Assembly (NCBI GenBank): GCA_024404915.1
Contig: JAKSPJ010000005.1
Location: 1-64,000, forward strand
DNA length: 64,000 bases
DNA from: Oscillospiraceae bacterium
GTDB lineage: Bacteria > Bacillota > Clostridia > Oscillospirales > Ruminococcaceae
Reading direction: 5' to 3'
Translations under genes and position numbers: made by a program
In this document: piece by piece, positions 1 through 8,578 of the stretch
Layout: the number at the start of each line of letters is the position of its first letter
Numbering within the stretch: position 1 is the stretch's first letter
The notes under the pieces: generated by a model
The model's database searches: none
What the model was told of the DNA's origin: nothing
The model's input: the letters and a program-made list of their open reading frames with translations, nothing else

Positions 1-2
1 TT

Positions 3-1316
3 GATTTAAACTGCAATGATGAGATTCAGTGGAGTTATGTATTTGATTGCGACGGAAGCGGTAATCTTACTGAAACTGATTTATATGCATGGGTTCCTGA
101 CTGCATTACTGAATTTAATGCTTTTAAAGCGGAAAACGGGGTAATGTCGATTAAGAACGGATACGTTGCTTACTGTCAGACCACCAATCCAAGCACAGGC
201 TATGACTGGACCTGGAATCAGAGCGGTGACGGAGTTCTTACAAAAAAACTTGAATCAGGCTGTACCGAGAAATATGAAATTCCACCTACAGGCAATGGTA
301 TTGAAACATTTATCCTGTTAAAACCTGAAAAGGACGGAAAGGTTAACCTTAACCTCGTTTATGAAAGAACATTCGAGCCTGATTCAGCAATAAATACAAT
401 TGACAGGACTTTCCTTATCAGCGAAAACTGCACAAAGATAGAGGAAGAAAACAGAAGTCTCAATCTCCCTGAGCTTAAACAGGGCGAAGCAAGAGTAATC
501 ATCACTGATTACGATACAGGTGAGCTTATTCCTGAGGAACTTTTTTCTTCAATGGAATACTTTATGATGGGAACAAATATAGGCTATAAAAATCCAAATG
601 TAGATGGCGGCTGGATGTATACTGGACCGATGTTTGAAATTGACAGCAATCCATACTACTGTGATGAGCTTGCAGGGTTTATCGACGCTGATTCATTTGG
701 CGTCAATCTTACCGCTGCACCTCAGGGCTATTATCTCCCTGATGACTATAAAGTAATTACAATAAATGATAACGGCTCACTTGAAATTGAGTTCAGACTC
801 AAAAAGTACACTAAGGGTGATGCAAACGGAGACGGCAATTTCAGCATTGCTGATGCCGTACTGCTTCAGAAATGGCTTCTCGGTATACCGGATGCAACAC
901 TCTTTGACTGGAAAGCTGCTGACCTTTGCGAAGATGGTGTGCTGAATATATTTGACCTTTGCATGATGAAACGTGAGCTTTTCAGCAATACTTCTATAAA
1001 GCCGATTCTTACAAAAGCAGAACTTCGTGATATTATTCTCAGCAAAGAAAAATATACATGGTCTGATTTTGAGCAGTATCAATCCGAAGATGTCGGCTCC
1101 GGAGTATATATTCTGAAATATAAGGTTGACTTTGATGATGAAGACATTGAAACATACCTCTATATCACAGGAAGCGATCTTGAAAAAGAACCACAAAAAA
1201 TTTATTTAGATGTTGCAAGAGACAATGAAGAAGAAAAACTGGATATATATGAATTCAGACAACAATTAATTGATTTCATTGACTCCTTTATTTCGGAGGG
1301 GCTGCATAATCATTAA
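3..1316 (+). CDS. 5'-truncated secreted protein: chagasin-like (I42) inhibitor domain plus type I dockerin
   Basis: The reading frame is open from base 3, so the true start lies before the window; 437 residues are visible. Residues about 62-126 carry the three inhibitory loops of the chagasin/ICP family (MEROPS I42): NPSTGYDW, a glycine loop (PPTGNGIETF) and YERTFEP in place of the usual RPW loop. Family members block papain-like cysteine proteases. A type I dockerin follows at about 271-330 (GDANGDGNFSIADAV, then a weaker second repeat), then an acidic tail of about 105 residues with no recognised domain. The first visible residues contain another Ca-loop-like stretch (FDCDGSGNLTETD). The dockerin implies attachment to a cohesin of the cellulosome. 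Family assignment comes from motifs; the target protease is unknown. Confidence 0.75.
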   Translation, partial: DLNCNDEIQWSYVFDCDGSGNLTETDLYAWVPDCITEFNAFKAENGVMSIKNGYVAYCQTTNPSTGYDWTWNQSGDGVLTKKLESGCTEKYEIPPTGNGIETFILLKPEKDGKVNLNLVYERTFEPDSAINTIDRTFLISENCTKIEEENRSLNLPELKQGEARVIITDYDTGELIPEELFSSMEYFMMGTNIGYKNPNVDGGWMYTGPMFEIDSNPYYCDELAGFIDADSFGVNLTAAPQGYYLPDDYKVITINDNGSLEIEFRLKKYTKGDANGDGNFSIADAVLLQKWLLGIPDATLFDWKAADLCEDGVLNIFDLCMMKRELFSNTSIKPILTKAELRDIILSKEKYTWSDFEQYQSEDVGSGVYILKYKVDFDDEDIETYLYITGSDLEKEPQKIYLDVARDNEEEKLDIYEFRQQLIDFIDSFISEGLHNH

Positions 1317-1377
1317 TTCCGGCATTCTATTGAAGACATCTGTCACTTTCTCAGAAATGGACAGAAATATGCAACGC

Positions 1378-1416
1378 AAAAGGCTGTGTCACCTCAGGTA
1401 ACACAGCCTTTTCTTT
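1378..1416. terminator. Bidirectional hairpin terminator
   Basis: A perfect stem (AAGGCTGTGT at 1380-1389 with ACACAGCCTT at 1401-1410) with A-rich and T-rich flanks sits between the convergent dockerin gene and thrH, so it can end both transcripts. Confidence 0.85.
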
Positions 1417-1479
1417 CAGGATTTATTCTCTTTATGGGGAGCATATCGATTCAGGAACCGGTTTCCTGCATGCTGAATA

Positions 1480-2082
1480 TCAGTCAATCTGCTCCTTGAT
1501 GGCAGCCAGCAGGTCGCTGTACTCCTCAAAAGCAGGATACTGGGGATAATCCTTTTTAATCTGCTCGGTAGAACGGAACAGGAATCCTGCCTTACTTGCC
1601 TGAATCATGCCAAGGTCATTGAAGCTGTCGCCGCTGGCAATGGTATCATAACCGATGGACTGCAGTGCCTTCACTGTGGTCAGCTTGGACTTCTCACAGC
1701 GCATCTTGAATCCTGTGATAGTGCCGTCCTCAGCAACCTCAAGGGTATTGCAGAAAATTGTGGGCATACCAAGCTTTTTCATCAGCGGTGCTGCAAACTG
1801 GGTGAATGTATCACTGATAATGATTACCTGGCACATAGAGCGGAGCTCATCCAGAAACTCCTTTGCACCCGGCATCGGATCAATCTTCTCGATGGTTGCC
1901 TGAATTTCCTTCAGACCCAGTCCGTGCTCCTTCAGAATTGCAAGACGATAATTCATCAGCTTATCGTAATCCGGCTCATCTCTTGTAGTCTTCTTCAGCT
2001 CCGGAATACCGCTTGCCTCTGCAAACGCAATCCAGATTTCAGGAACGAGAACGCCTTCCAGGTCAAGACATGTAATTGTCAT
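1480..2082 (-). CDS. thrH: HAD phosphatase ThrH: phosphoserine phosphatase/homoserine phosphotransferase
   Basis: A 200-residue HAD-superfamily protein. Motif I is DLEGVLVPEIWIAFAE, almost the same as Pseudomonas ThrH; motif II is SDTF and motif III/IV is GDSFNDLGM. ThrH removes phosphate from phosphoserine and can pass it to homoserine, which links serine and threonine synthesis. The motif I aspartate pair is changed to D-L-E, which is typical of ThrH and not of SerB (DxDxT). The gene stands alone, convergent with the dockerin gene. Homoserine dehydrogenase is also in this window (61.3 kb) but not linked. The ATG follows an AGGAAG-like ribosome site on the minus strand. Confidence 0.88.
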   Translation of the reverse strand: MTITCLDLEGVLVPEIWIAFAEASGIPELKKTTRDEPDYDKLMNYRLAILKEHGLGLKEIQATIEKIDPMPGAKEFLDELRSMCQVIIISDTFTQFAAPLMKKLGMPTIFCNTLEVAEDGTITGFKMRCEKSKLTTVKALQSIGYDTIASGDSFNDLGMIQASKAGFLFRSTEQIKKDYPQYPAFEEYSDLLAAIKEQID

Positions 2083-2216
2083 TTTTCATGCTTCCTTTCC
2101 GCATATAAAGTAGAATAATAATTCTCAATGGATATTATACCATATTTTGCGTAAAAGGTCAATAACCTTTTCGTCTTTCTTTTTTTGATTTTTCTCTTTA
2201 AAATAGACAGAATCTG

Positions 2217-2245
2217 TTGACAAAAAAATCATTGTATGATATAAT
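2217..2245 (+). promoter_or_regulatory. Consensus sigma-A promoter
   Basis: TTGACA (2217-2222), 17-base spacer, TATAAT (2240-2245), about 65 bases before the zinc-ribbon gene that heads the ispD-ispF cluster. Confidence 0.85.
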
Positions 2246-2310
2246 GGCGATACAAAGTATCTGATGCTTTGTTATAAGGAAACAATTTTTTGTATATCGG
2301 AGGTATTATT

Positions 2311-2889
2311 ATGGGATTTTTCGATGATTTGACCGCATCTGTTTCCAGAACTGCAAAGCAGGTCTCTGAAAATGCAAAGACAATGGCTGACAAGAATCGT
2401 ATTAAGAAGGATATTACATCAACTGAGAATGAACTTCGCAACCGTTTCTGCGATATCGGCGAGCATTTTTACAATGAGAACGTCGATAATCCGCCTGCAG
2501 AATTTGCAGAAGTATTCGCTGCAATCGCTGAGCTGAAAGCTGCCCGTGCCCAGAAACAGCATGAACTGGAACTCATCGACGGCACTGTGATGTGCCAGAA
2601 CTGCGGTGCTTCTATTGCACTTGGCTCTAAGTTCTGCCCGCAGTGCGGCGCAACTGCCCCCGCTCCCACGCCTGCACCTTCCAATGCTCAGGTTCAGCCG
2701 ATTTGCCCCTTCTGCGGACAGACACTGGCACCGGAAGCCATGTTCTGTGCTTCCTGCGGCAATAAGCTTCCGGCTCCTGCAGAACAGGCCCCGGTGGACA
2801 AGAGCGTCTGCCCGAACTGCGGTCAGGAACTTGCTCCGGATGCAATGTTCTGCGCTGTCTGCGGTACAAAGGCTCCCGGCATTGACTGA
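2311..2889 (+). CDS. Zinc-ribbon protein with three C-terminal CxxC ribbons
   Basis: 192 residues from the ATG at 2311, chosen because GGAGGT lies 8 bases before it; an upstream in-frame TTG at 2290 has no such site. The N-terminal 80 residues look helical and charged (FDDLTASVSRTAKQVSENAK, a likely coiled coil). The C-terminal half holds three zinc ribbons, each CxxC-x(8-10)-CxxC (CQNCGASI..FCPQCGA; CPFCGQT..FCASCGN; CPNCGQE..FCAVCGT), separated by Pro/Ala-rich linkers. No catalytic motif is seen. It sits three bases ahead of ispD on the same transcript. Function unknown; a protein-interaction or scaffolding role is a guess. Confidence 0.8.
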   Translation: MGFFDDLTASVSRTAKQVSENAKTMADKNRIKKDITSTENELRNRFCDIGEHFYNENVDNPPAEFAEVFAAIAELKAARAQKQHELELIDGTVMCQNCGASIALGSKFCPQCGATAPAPTPAPSNAQVQPICPFCGQTLAPEAMFCASCGNKLPAPAEQAPVDKSVCPNCGQELAPDAMFCAVCGTKAPGID

Positions 2890-2892
2890 AAC

Positions 2893-3594
2893 ATGATGAA
2901 TAGAGATACAGCCGCCCTTCTGGTCTGCGCAGGGAATGCCACCAGAATGGGCGGTATCCATAAGATACTGCATCCCCTCGGGAATACTTCTGTCCTGCTG
3001 CAGGACATTCAGGTATTGTCTTCCTGCGAAAGCATTGCAGAAATTGTGATTATCTGCCGTGAGCAGGACCTCAGTGAATTTCAGGCCGTTGTGTCCAGCG
3101 CAGACATTTCGGTTCCTGTGCAGCTGACTGTGGGTGGAAATACCCGTCAGGAAAGTGTCAGAAATGGTTTTGGTGCCGTCTCCGCAGACTGTACATATAT
3201 CGCCATTCATGACGGTGCAAGACCGCTGATACGGAAAGCAGACATTGAAAAGGTCATTCAGGAAGCAAGAAACTGCGGTGCTGCTTCTCTGGGTGTTCCT
3301 GTGAAAGATACTATCAAGGTTGTTAAACATCAGATTATAGCTGCTACGCCGGAACGTGCCACCCTGTTTCTGACACAGACGCCGCAGGTATTCCGAAGAC
3401 AGCTTTACGCAGATGCAATGCAGCTTGCCTCAGAACAGGGCAGGGATTACACAGATGACTGTCAGCTGGTGGAGGCACTTGGCTCTCCAGTGATGATGGT
3501 TACCGGTTCTTATGATAATATCAAGCTCACAACACCGGAAGATTTTGCAGTTGCTGAGGCACTCTTATCTTACAGACAATCGGAGGAGTCCTAA
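2893..3594 (+). CDS. ispD: 2-C-methyl-D-erythritol 4-phosphate cytidylyltransferase
   Basis: 233 residues, the usual IspD length. It transfers CMP from CTP to MEP, the third step of the non-mevalonate isoprenoid pathway. The N-terminal CTP-binding motif is LLVCAGNATRMGGIHKIL, a variant of AAGxGxRMGxxxPKQ. Also visible are HDGARPLI, GVPVKDTIKVV and TPQVF..LYADA, and the DDCQLVE stretch that holds the conserved acidic residue. Two adjacent ATGs (2893 and 2896) follow the zinc-ribbon stop without a strong ribosome site, which suggests translational coupling. The stop codon abuts the ispF start. Confidence 0.92.
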   Translation: MMNRDTAALLVCAGNATRMGGIHKILHPLGNTSVLLQDIQVLSSCESIAEIVIICREQDLSEFQAVVSSADISVPVQLTVGGNTRQESVRNGFGAVSADCTYIAIHDGARPLIRKADIEKVIQEARNCGAASLGVPVKDTIKVVKHQIIAATPERATLFLTQTPQVFRRQLYADAMQLASEQGRDYTDDCQLVEALGSPVMMVTGSYDNIKLTTPEDFAVAEALLSYRQSEES

Positions 3595-4122
3595 ATGTCA
3601 AATATCAGAATTGGTCACGGATATGATGTTCATCGTCTGACAGAAGACAGAAAATTGATTATGGGCGGCGTGGAGATTCCACATACACTGGGGCTGCTGG
3701 GTCATTCCGATGCGGATGTCCTGACACATGCCATTATGGACGCAATGCTGGGTGCCCTTGCCCTTGGAGACATCGGACAGCATTTTCCGGATACCGACCC
3801 GCGCTATGCCGGAGCGGACAGCATCAAGCTGCTGCAGTATGTCAATGCACTGATTCAGCAGAAAGGATGGGAGGTTTCCAATCTGGATGCAACTATTCTG
3901 GCTCAAAAGCCGAAGCTTGCACCACACATTCCCCGGATGCGAAAGAATCTGGCAGATGCCATCGGCTGTGATACAGATCAGGTCAGTGTTAAGGCAACAA
4001 CTGAAGAAAAGCTTGGCTTTACGGGGCATGAGGAAGGCATTGCCGCACACTGTGTTGTGCTGCTTCAGAAGCGATCATCACAGCTCTCAGGCGAACCGGC
4101 GGGTAGGATTGTGCAGCTGTAA
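3595..4122 (+). CDS. ispF: 2-C-methyl-D-erythritol 2,4-cyclodiphosphate synthase
   Basis: 175 residues. It cyclises CDP-ME 2-phosphate to MEcPP with loss of CMP, the fifth MEP-pathway step. Metal ligands are visible in GHGYDVHRL (D10, H12) and [17 protein letters not shown] (H44); the C-terminal signature [12 protein letters not shown] is intact. A further 14 or so residues run past the normal family end ([15 protein letters not shown]). The ATG follows the ispD stop with no gap, with GGAGG at 3582-3586. Adjacent ispD-ispF genes, or a fused IspDF, are common in bacteria. Confidence 0.95.
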   Translation: MSNIRIGHGYDVHRLTEDRKLIMGGVEIPHTLGLLGHSDADVLTHAIMDAMLGALALGDIGQHFPDTDPRYAGADSIKLLQYVNALIQQKGWEVSNLDATILAQKPKLAPHIPRMRKNLADAIGCDTDQVSVKATTEEKLGFTGHEEGIAAHCVVLLQKRSSQLSGEPAGRIVQL

Positions 4123-4227
4123 TTGTCCCCTGCCAGGCGACCACTTTTTCTCCGTTCTGTGATATAATACAATCACAACAGCAGAACACGGAAAATCTGC
4201 TGAACATATGAAACGGAGGAATGAAAA

Positions 4228-4890
4228 ATGACTGCAAATAATCAGACCACAGAATTGGTGTTTATTCTGGACCGAAGCGGTTCCATGTCAGGACTGGAGC
4301 CAGATACCATTGGCGGCTTTAACGGCATGATTGAGAGCCAGAAAAAAGACCGTTCCGGCAAAGTGTATGTGTCAACCATTCTGTTTGACAATGTCAGTGA
4401 AGTACTGCACGACCGTATCGAACTGGAAAAAATCCCCAGAATGACGGACCGTGACTACACTGTCCGGGGATGCACCGCTTTGCTGGATGCCATCGGCAGC
4501 GCTATACACCATGTGAAGAACATTCACAAATACGCACGCCCGGAGGATGTACCTGCACACACCTTGTTTGTGATTACCACAGACGGCATGGAAAATGCAA
4601 GTCACCGCTATTCGCATGCAGATGTGAAGCAGATGATTGAACAGCAGAAAAAGGATGCCGGATGGGAATTCATGTTTATCGGTGCAAATATCGATGCCAT
4701 GAATGTTGCCTCAACAATCGGCATTCAGAAGGAACGTGCTGTCAACTATAATGCAGATTCCATCGGTACTGCAAAGATATTTAAAGCATTGGCACCGCAA
4801 ATCAGCAGACTTCGTTCCAATGCAAAAATGGAGGACAATTGGGCAGAAGAAATTGCGGAAGACCACAGAACCAGAAAACAGACCAGATAA
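4228..4890 (+). CDS. von Willebrand factor A domain protein
   Basis: 220 residues made almost wholly of one VWA domain. The MIDAS metal site reads LDRSGSMSG (residues 14-22), with the distal Thr in GCTALLDAIG and the Asp in VITTDGMENAS. No signal peptide or membrane segment, so cytoplasmic. VWA proteins of this compact type often act with MoxR-type ATPases or in metal and stress responses, but no such partner is adjacent. GGAGGA precedes the ATG; a TATAAT at 4163-4168 lacks a clear -35. Confidence 0.8.
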   Translation: MTANNQTTELVFILDRSGSMSGLEPDTIGGFNGMIESQKKDRSGKVYVSTILFDNVSEVLHDRIELEKIPRMTDRDYTVRGCTALLDAIGSAIHHVKNIHKYARPEDVPAHTLFVITTDGMENASHRYSHADVKQMIEQQKKDAGWEFMFIGANIDAMNVASTIGIQKERAVNYNADSIGTAKIFKALAPQISRLRSNAKMEDNWAEEIAEDHRTRKQTR

Positions 4891-4899
4891 TCATCAGAA

Positions 4900-4940
4900 C
4901 ACCTGTTCCGTATCGGGAACAGGTGCTCTGTCGTTTTTTC
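4900..4940 (+). terminator. Rho-independent terminator
   Basis: Stem CACCTGTTCC (4900-4909) / GGAACAGGTG (4916-4925), then a run of six T at 4934-4939. It lies between the convergent VWA and ylmH genes. Confidence 0.85.
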
Positions 4941-5692
4941 TATACAAATACCTCCACATGTGCAATCAGATTTCCTTTGCGTGTCTGGCCGCTGATTTCC
5001 ACATAAAGAAATTTTCCATATCCACGGACGCTTATTTTTTCGCCGCCCTTCAGCAAACGGCTGTGATTTTCCATCAGCATGCCATCTACAAAAACTTTTC
5101 CTGTGCGGAACAATTCTGCACAGGTACCCCTGGAAATATGAAACACCTTGGCAATCACACCGTCAATCCGTTCTGAGGCAACCTGTATGCTTCTTTCTTC
5201 CCTTTTGGGCTCCGCAGTATCCGGCAGCGTTTCTGTTATCGTGCATCTCACCGTTGTATGGCGAATCCGAATCAGCTCTCGGCAGATATACTCTGTCAGT
5301 TCGGATTTACAGAAAACATACGCATTTTTGCCGCATACCACGATATCCCCCACGGAACTTCGCTCTATGCCCAGATGCATAACCGCACCCAGAATATCCC
5401 GATGGCTCAGATTTTCGCCAAACTTTTCCTGAAGAGGCGAAATGTGTACGCACTGAATCGGAAATGCTTCGCTGTAGCCGAGATATTCCTCACTGCCAAA
5501 GCGAATCATCACACGTTCTGCATCTTCATATCCGCCGAATACGGTACAGCCCACTGCCGTCAGATGGGAGGACAGCGTGCAGAATTCTGCATATTCCCCT
5601 TCTGTCAGAAAATCCGTAAAGGTAAAACGTGCGGTGCGATCGCTTTGATTTGCTAAATCTGCAAATCGTTTCTTTAAAAAATCATCACTCAT
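4940..5692 (-). CDS. ylmH: YlmH-type S4-domain RNA-binding protein
   Basis: 250 residues from the ATG at 5692, preceded on its strand by AGGAAAG; longer in-frame starts have no ribosome site. The N-terminal region (VFGGYEDAERVMIRF, and HRDILGAVMHLGIERSSVGDI) matches the YlmH family, and the C-terminal S4 RNA-binding domain spans about 170-240 (ERIDGVIAKVFHISRGTCAELFRTGKVFVDG). YlmH is encoded near cell-division genes in many Firmicutes and has been linked to rescue of stalled 50S subunits carrying peptidyl-tRNA. Here it is separated from any division cluster. Confidence 0.85.
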   Translation of the reverse strand: MSDDFLKKRFADLANQSDRTARFTFTDFLTEGEYAEFCTLSSHLTAVGCTVFGGYEDAERVMIRFGSEEYLGYSEAFPIQCVHISPLQEKFGENLSHRDILGAVMHLGIERSSVGDIVVCGKNAYVFCKSELTEYICRELIRIRHTTVRCTITETLPDTAEPKREERSIQVASERIDGVIAKVFHISRGTCAELFRTGKVFVDGMLMENHSRLLKGGEKISVRGYGKFLYVEISGQTRKGNLIAHVEVFV

Positions 5693-5801
5693 GTTTTTTC
5701 TCACTTTCCTTGTGTGCATTTGTCTCCCTTGCATTATATCACATCATATACGAAAATGCAATTCTTTTTGACGATTTTTCACCATGAATCACGAAAACGG
5801 C

Positions 5802-5830
5802 TTGACACAACTGACTTTTTATGCTATACT
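5802..5830 (+). promoter_or_regulatory. Sigma-A promoter of the AraC-type regulator
   Basis: TTGACA (5802-5807), 17 bases, TATACT (5825-5830). Confidence 0.85.
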
Positions 5831-5872
5831 AATGTTATATAGTATCTTTTTACAGTGAAAGGAGGAGGAACG

Positions 5873-8110
5873 ATGAAAAAGAGACTGCTCATTGGTGTCA
5901 TTGTCTGCGAATCAGAACAATTGATGCAGCGCCGTTTGATTAAGGGCATTACTGCACAAGCTTTTTCTCTGAATATGAATGTGGCAGTGTTCTCCTGCAT
6001 TACAAATGACTTTGAACTCACAGCACATCAAAAATCGGAATTCAACCTCTTCAACTATATGCACCTGCCTTCTTTTGACGGAATACTATACCTTCGGAAT
6101 TCCATTCGTTCCGAGGAACAGCGGGAAATCCTTGACAATATTCTGCTGGAACAAAAAATACCTGTTTTGGTTCTGGATGATAATTCCAGCAAATTCCCCT
6201 ATATTATGATGGATGACCGAAGCAGTTTTTATGCCATAACCAATCATCTGATACAGAAGCATGGGCTTACGGACCTCATTTGTCTGACAGGACTGAAGGA
6301 ACACTATACTGCAGTTCAAAGAGCAGACGGATTCCGTGATGCAATGAGAAATGCCCATCTGCCCTGTTCTGAGGACCGCATTATATACGGCGATTACTGG
6401 TATGGCTCTGCAAAAAAGCTGGCCGCTGAAATTGCAGATGGGGTACGCCCACGCCCACAGGGAATTGTCTGCGGCAATGACCCTATGGCGAAAGCACTTT
6501 GTCATGAGCTGATCTGTAAAGGCATTCGTGTGCCGGAAGATATTATGATTACCGGATATGATGCCTCATTGACGGAATCCAGAAGCATAATTCCCCTGAC
6601 AAGCTATGTGCGAAAAAACTTCCAGTTGGGCGCACAGGGCGTTGCAAGACTGTACAAGATGATGACCGGAGAAAACTGTGCTCTGACTCAGACAGAGAAG
6701 ATTGAAGTCATTACAGGCTCCAGCTGCTCCTGCGGCGTGGACCTGGATTACCTGCGTCATCAGATTGCTGTGGTGGAAAAACAAGATGATTTTCAGACTA
6801 TGTTCCGCACCAGCAATATGGGCATTCAGATCACCAGATATGAAACGCTGGATGACTGCATGGGTGCCGTGCTCCGGCATTTGTACCTGGTGCGGGATTT
6901 CCGTGAATTCTATCTTTGTCTGTGTGAGGACTGGGAAGGCGGCGGTGCGCTGGAGAATCCTTCGGAATACCGCAAAACCGGTTTCCCACAGCATATGATT
7001 CTGAAAATTCTGCATAATGATACAGAAAACGCAATTGTGACAAAACCGTTCCTTGCGACCAGGATGCTGCCCCAGCTCCATGAAGAACGCAAACATCCGA
7101 TTTGCTATTTCTTCTCTCCTCTGCACCATGATGACCGTTTCTTCGGTGTCACTGCATTGAGTTTCGGCGAGCGTCTGGATACCTATGATGCCATCTACTG
7201 CCAGTGGGTAACGCTGGTCAGCACAGCATTGGAATTTGTCCGCATGCAGAATTATCTCAAGCGATTCAATAACCGCATTTATCTCTCCTCTATCCGTGAT
7301 TCTTTGACAGGCCTTTATAACAAACAGGGTTATCAGACCTTCCTGAAGGAATCCTTTGAAGAGGCAAAGCAGAAACACAAGCGTTTTCTGCTCCTGTATG
7401 CAAGTCTGGATTCGCTGCGGCAGATTAATGAAACCTATGGCCACTCTGAAGGTGACAGCGCTGTCACTGTGCTTGCAAATGCCATGAATAACAGCTGTAC
7501 CACCTATGAACGCTGCGCCAGAATTGAGGATGCGGAATTCTCTATTATCGGGTATCAGGACTATGAAGAAGATGCCTGCCAGCGTATGATTTATGCGATC
7601 TCCGGCTATCTGGAGCACTATAATCAAAGTTCTCTCAAGCCGTACAAAATCACCGCCAGCTTCGGCTGCTACTGCGATTTTGTACCGGCGGATGTGGCAA
7701 TTGAGGATATCACTAAAAAGATTATTTCTGAGGTGGAAGAAAGCCGTGCCAACCGCCAGAATGAGAAATCCTCTCCATACTACCGTGAATTTGTGGATCT
7801 CCGTGAGCGAATCTACAGCAATCCCCGTGGTGAATGGAGCATTGATGCCATGTGCCGTGATCTGATTCTGAGCCGGGGTTATTTTCAGAAACTGTATACC
7901 CGCTGCTTCGGCATCAGCTTTACGCAGGATGTCATCAACAGCCGCATTGAGCTTTCCAAGAGAATGCTTTCCGGCACAGACTACAGCATTGCCTATATCG
8001 CTGACCAGAGCGGATACAGCAATTATGTGCATTTTATGCATCAGTTCAAAAAAATCGTCGGCATCACGCCAACGGAATACCGCAACCGAAAACGTCAGCC
8101 CGAAGAATGA
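5873..8110 (+). CDS. AraC-family regulator with LacI-type sensor and degenerate GGDEF domain
   Basis: 745 residues from the ATG at 5873 (GGAGGAGG at 5861-5868). Four parts can be read. Residues 1-285 form a periplasmic-binding-protein-like type 1 fold of the LacI kind (IPVLVLDDNSSKFPYIMMDD; PQGIVCGNDPMAKAL; DIMITGYDAS), used here inside the cell. Residues about 300-470 have no clear family and may be GAF-like. Residues 480-620 are GGDEF-like (DSLTGLYNKQGYQTF, INETYGHSEGDSAV), but the GGDEF signature reads EDAEF, so diguanylate cyclase activity is unlikely. The last 100 residues hold two AraC helix-turn-helix motifs (SIDAMCRDLILSRGYFQKLY and IAYIADQSGYSNYVHFMHQF). It probably senses a sugar or other small ligand. 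It is monocistronic, and no adjacent target operon is obvious. Confidence 0.85.
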   Translation: MKKRLLIGVIVCESEQLMQRRLIKGITAQAFSLNMNVAVFSCITNDFELTAHQKSEFNLFNYMHLPSFDGILYLRNSIRSEEQREILDNILLEQKIPVLVLDDNSSKFPYIMMDDRSSFYAITNHLIQKHGLTDLICLTGLKEHYTAVQRADGFRDAMRNAHLPCSEDRIIYGDYWYGSAKKLAAEIADGVRPRPQGIVCGNDPMAKALCHELICKGIRVPEDIMITGYDASLTESRSIIPLTSYVRKNFQLGAQGVARLYKMMTGENCALTQTEKIEVITGSSCSCGVDLDYLRHQIAVVEKQDDFQTMFRTSNMGIQITRYETLDDCMGAVLRHLYLVRDFREFYLCLCEDWEGGGALENPSEYRKTGFPQHMILKILHNDTENAIVTKPFLATRMLPQLHEERKHPICYFFSPLHHDDRFFGVTALSFGERLDTYDAIYCQWVTLVSTALEFVRMQNYLKRFNNRIYLSSIRDSLTGLYNKQGYQTFLKESFEEAKQKHKRFLLLYASLDSLRQINETYGHSEGDSAVTVLANAMNNSCTTYERCARIEDAEFSIIGYQDYEEDACQRMIYAISGYLEHYNQSSLKPYKITASFGCYCDFVPADVAIEDITKKIISEVEESRANRQNEKSSPYYREFVDLRERIYSNPRGEWSIDAMCRDLILSRGYFQKLYTRCFGISFTQDVINSRIELSKRMLSGTDYSIAYIADQSGYSNYVHFMHQFKKIVGITPTEYRNRKRQPEE

Positions 8111-8114
8111 CAGG

Positions 8115-8160
8115 AAGCACTGCATTTCTCTGTTTACGGAGATAATGCGGTGCTTTTTTA
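8115..8160 (+). terminator. Rho-independent terminator
   Basis: Stem AGCACTGCATT (8116-8126) with AATGCGGTGCT (8144-8154, one G·U pair), followed by six T. Confidence 0.8.
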
Positions 8161-8213
8161 CTGCAATTTATTCAACATGAAGCAGCGTAATGAAATATTC
8201 ATATTCCAGGCAC

Positions 8214-8242
8214 TTGCATTTTTTACAAAAATATTGTATAAT
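8214..8242 (+). promoter_or_regulatory. Sigma-A promoter of the small membrane protein gene
   Basis: TTGCAT (8214-8219), 17 bases, TATAAT (8237-8242). Confidence 0.8.
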
Positions 8243-8271
8243 AAAGAGTACCTTATTTATTAGGAGGATGT

Positions 8272-8547
8272 ATGAAAATATCTATCAATCGTTCCTCAAT
8301 CGGATTCTGGATGCTGTATTTTTTAATGCATTTCAGTATTCTTTTGGTTGTACTGGTGTTCTTTCGCTGGCTGTGGATTATGATAGTACAGCCAACTTAT
8401 ACACTGGATTTTGCCGAAATGGCTTTTGAATCCGCCTGCTACTCCCTGATTGTCAGCATTTTTAAATACATCAGCTATTACATCGGAAAGAAAAGATACG
8501 AAAAAAACCCGGTTGACCGAAGAAAAAACAATATGTTCCGTGAGTAA
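8272..8547 (+). CDS. Small membrane protein of unknown function
   Basis: 91 residues with AGGAGG five bases before the ATG. Two hydrophobic spans are visible: about 12-40 (WMLYFLMHFSILLVVLVFFR) and a weaker one near 55-70, followed by a basic tail (KKRYEKNPVDRRKNN). I do not recognise a family. It lies 31 bases ahead of the CotH-like lipoprotein gene and probably shares its promoter, so a link to that envelope protein is possible. Confidence 0.65.
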   Translation: MKISINRSSIGFWMLYFLMHFSILLVVLVFFRWLWIMIVQPTYTLDFAEMAFESACYSLIVSIFKYISYYIGKKRYEKNPVDRRKNNMFRE

Positions 8548-8578
8548 GATTTCTCAGGAACATGGTGAGGAACATAAA

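Noticed and set aside
2419..3330. A 303-codon minus-strand frame over the zinc-ribbon gene and ispD
   Set aside because: It spans two well-supported plus-strand genes and has no ribosome site or domain.
6566..8125. A 519-codon minus-strand open frame over the AraC regulator
   Set aside because: Shadow frame caused by codon bias; the sense protein has clear domains.
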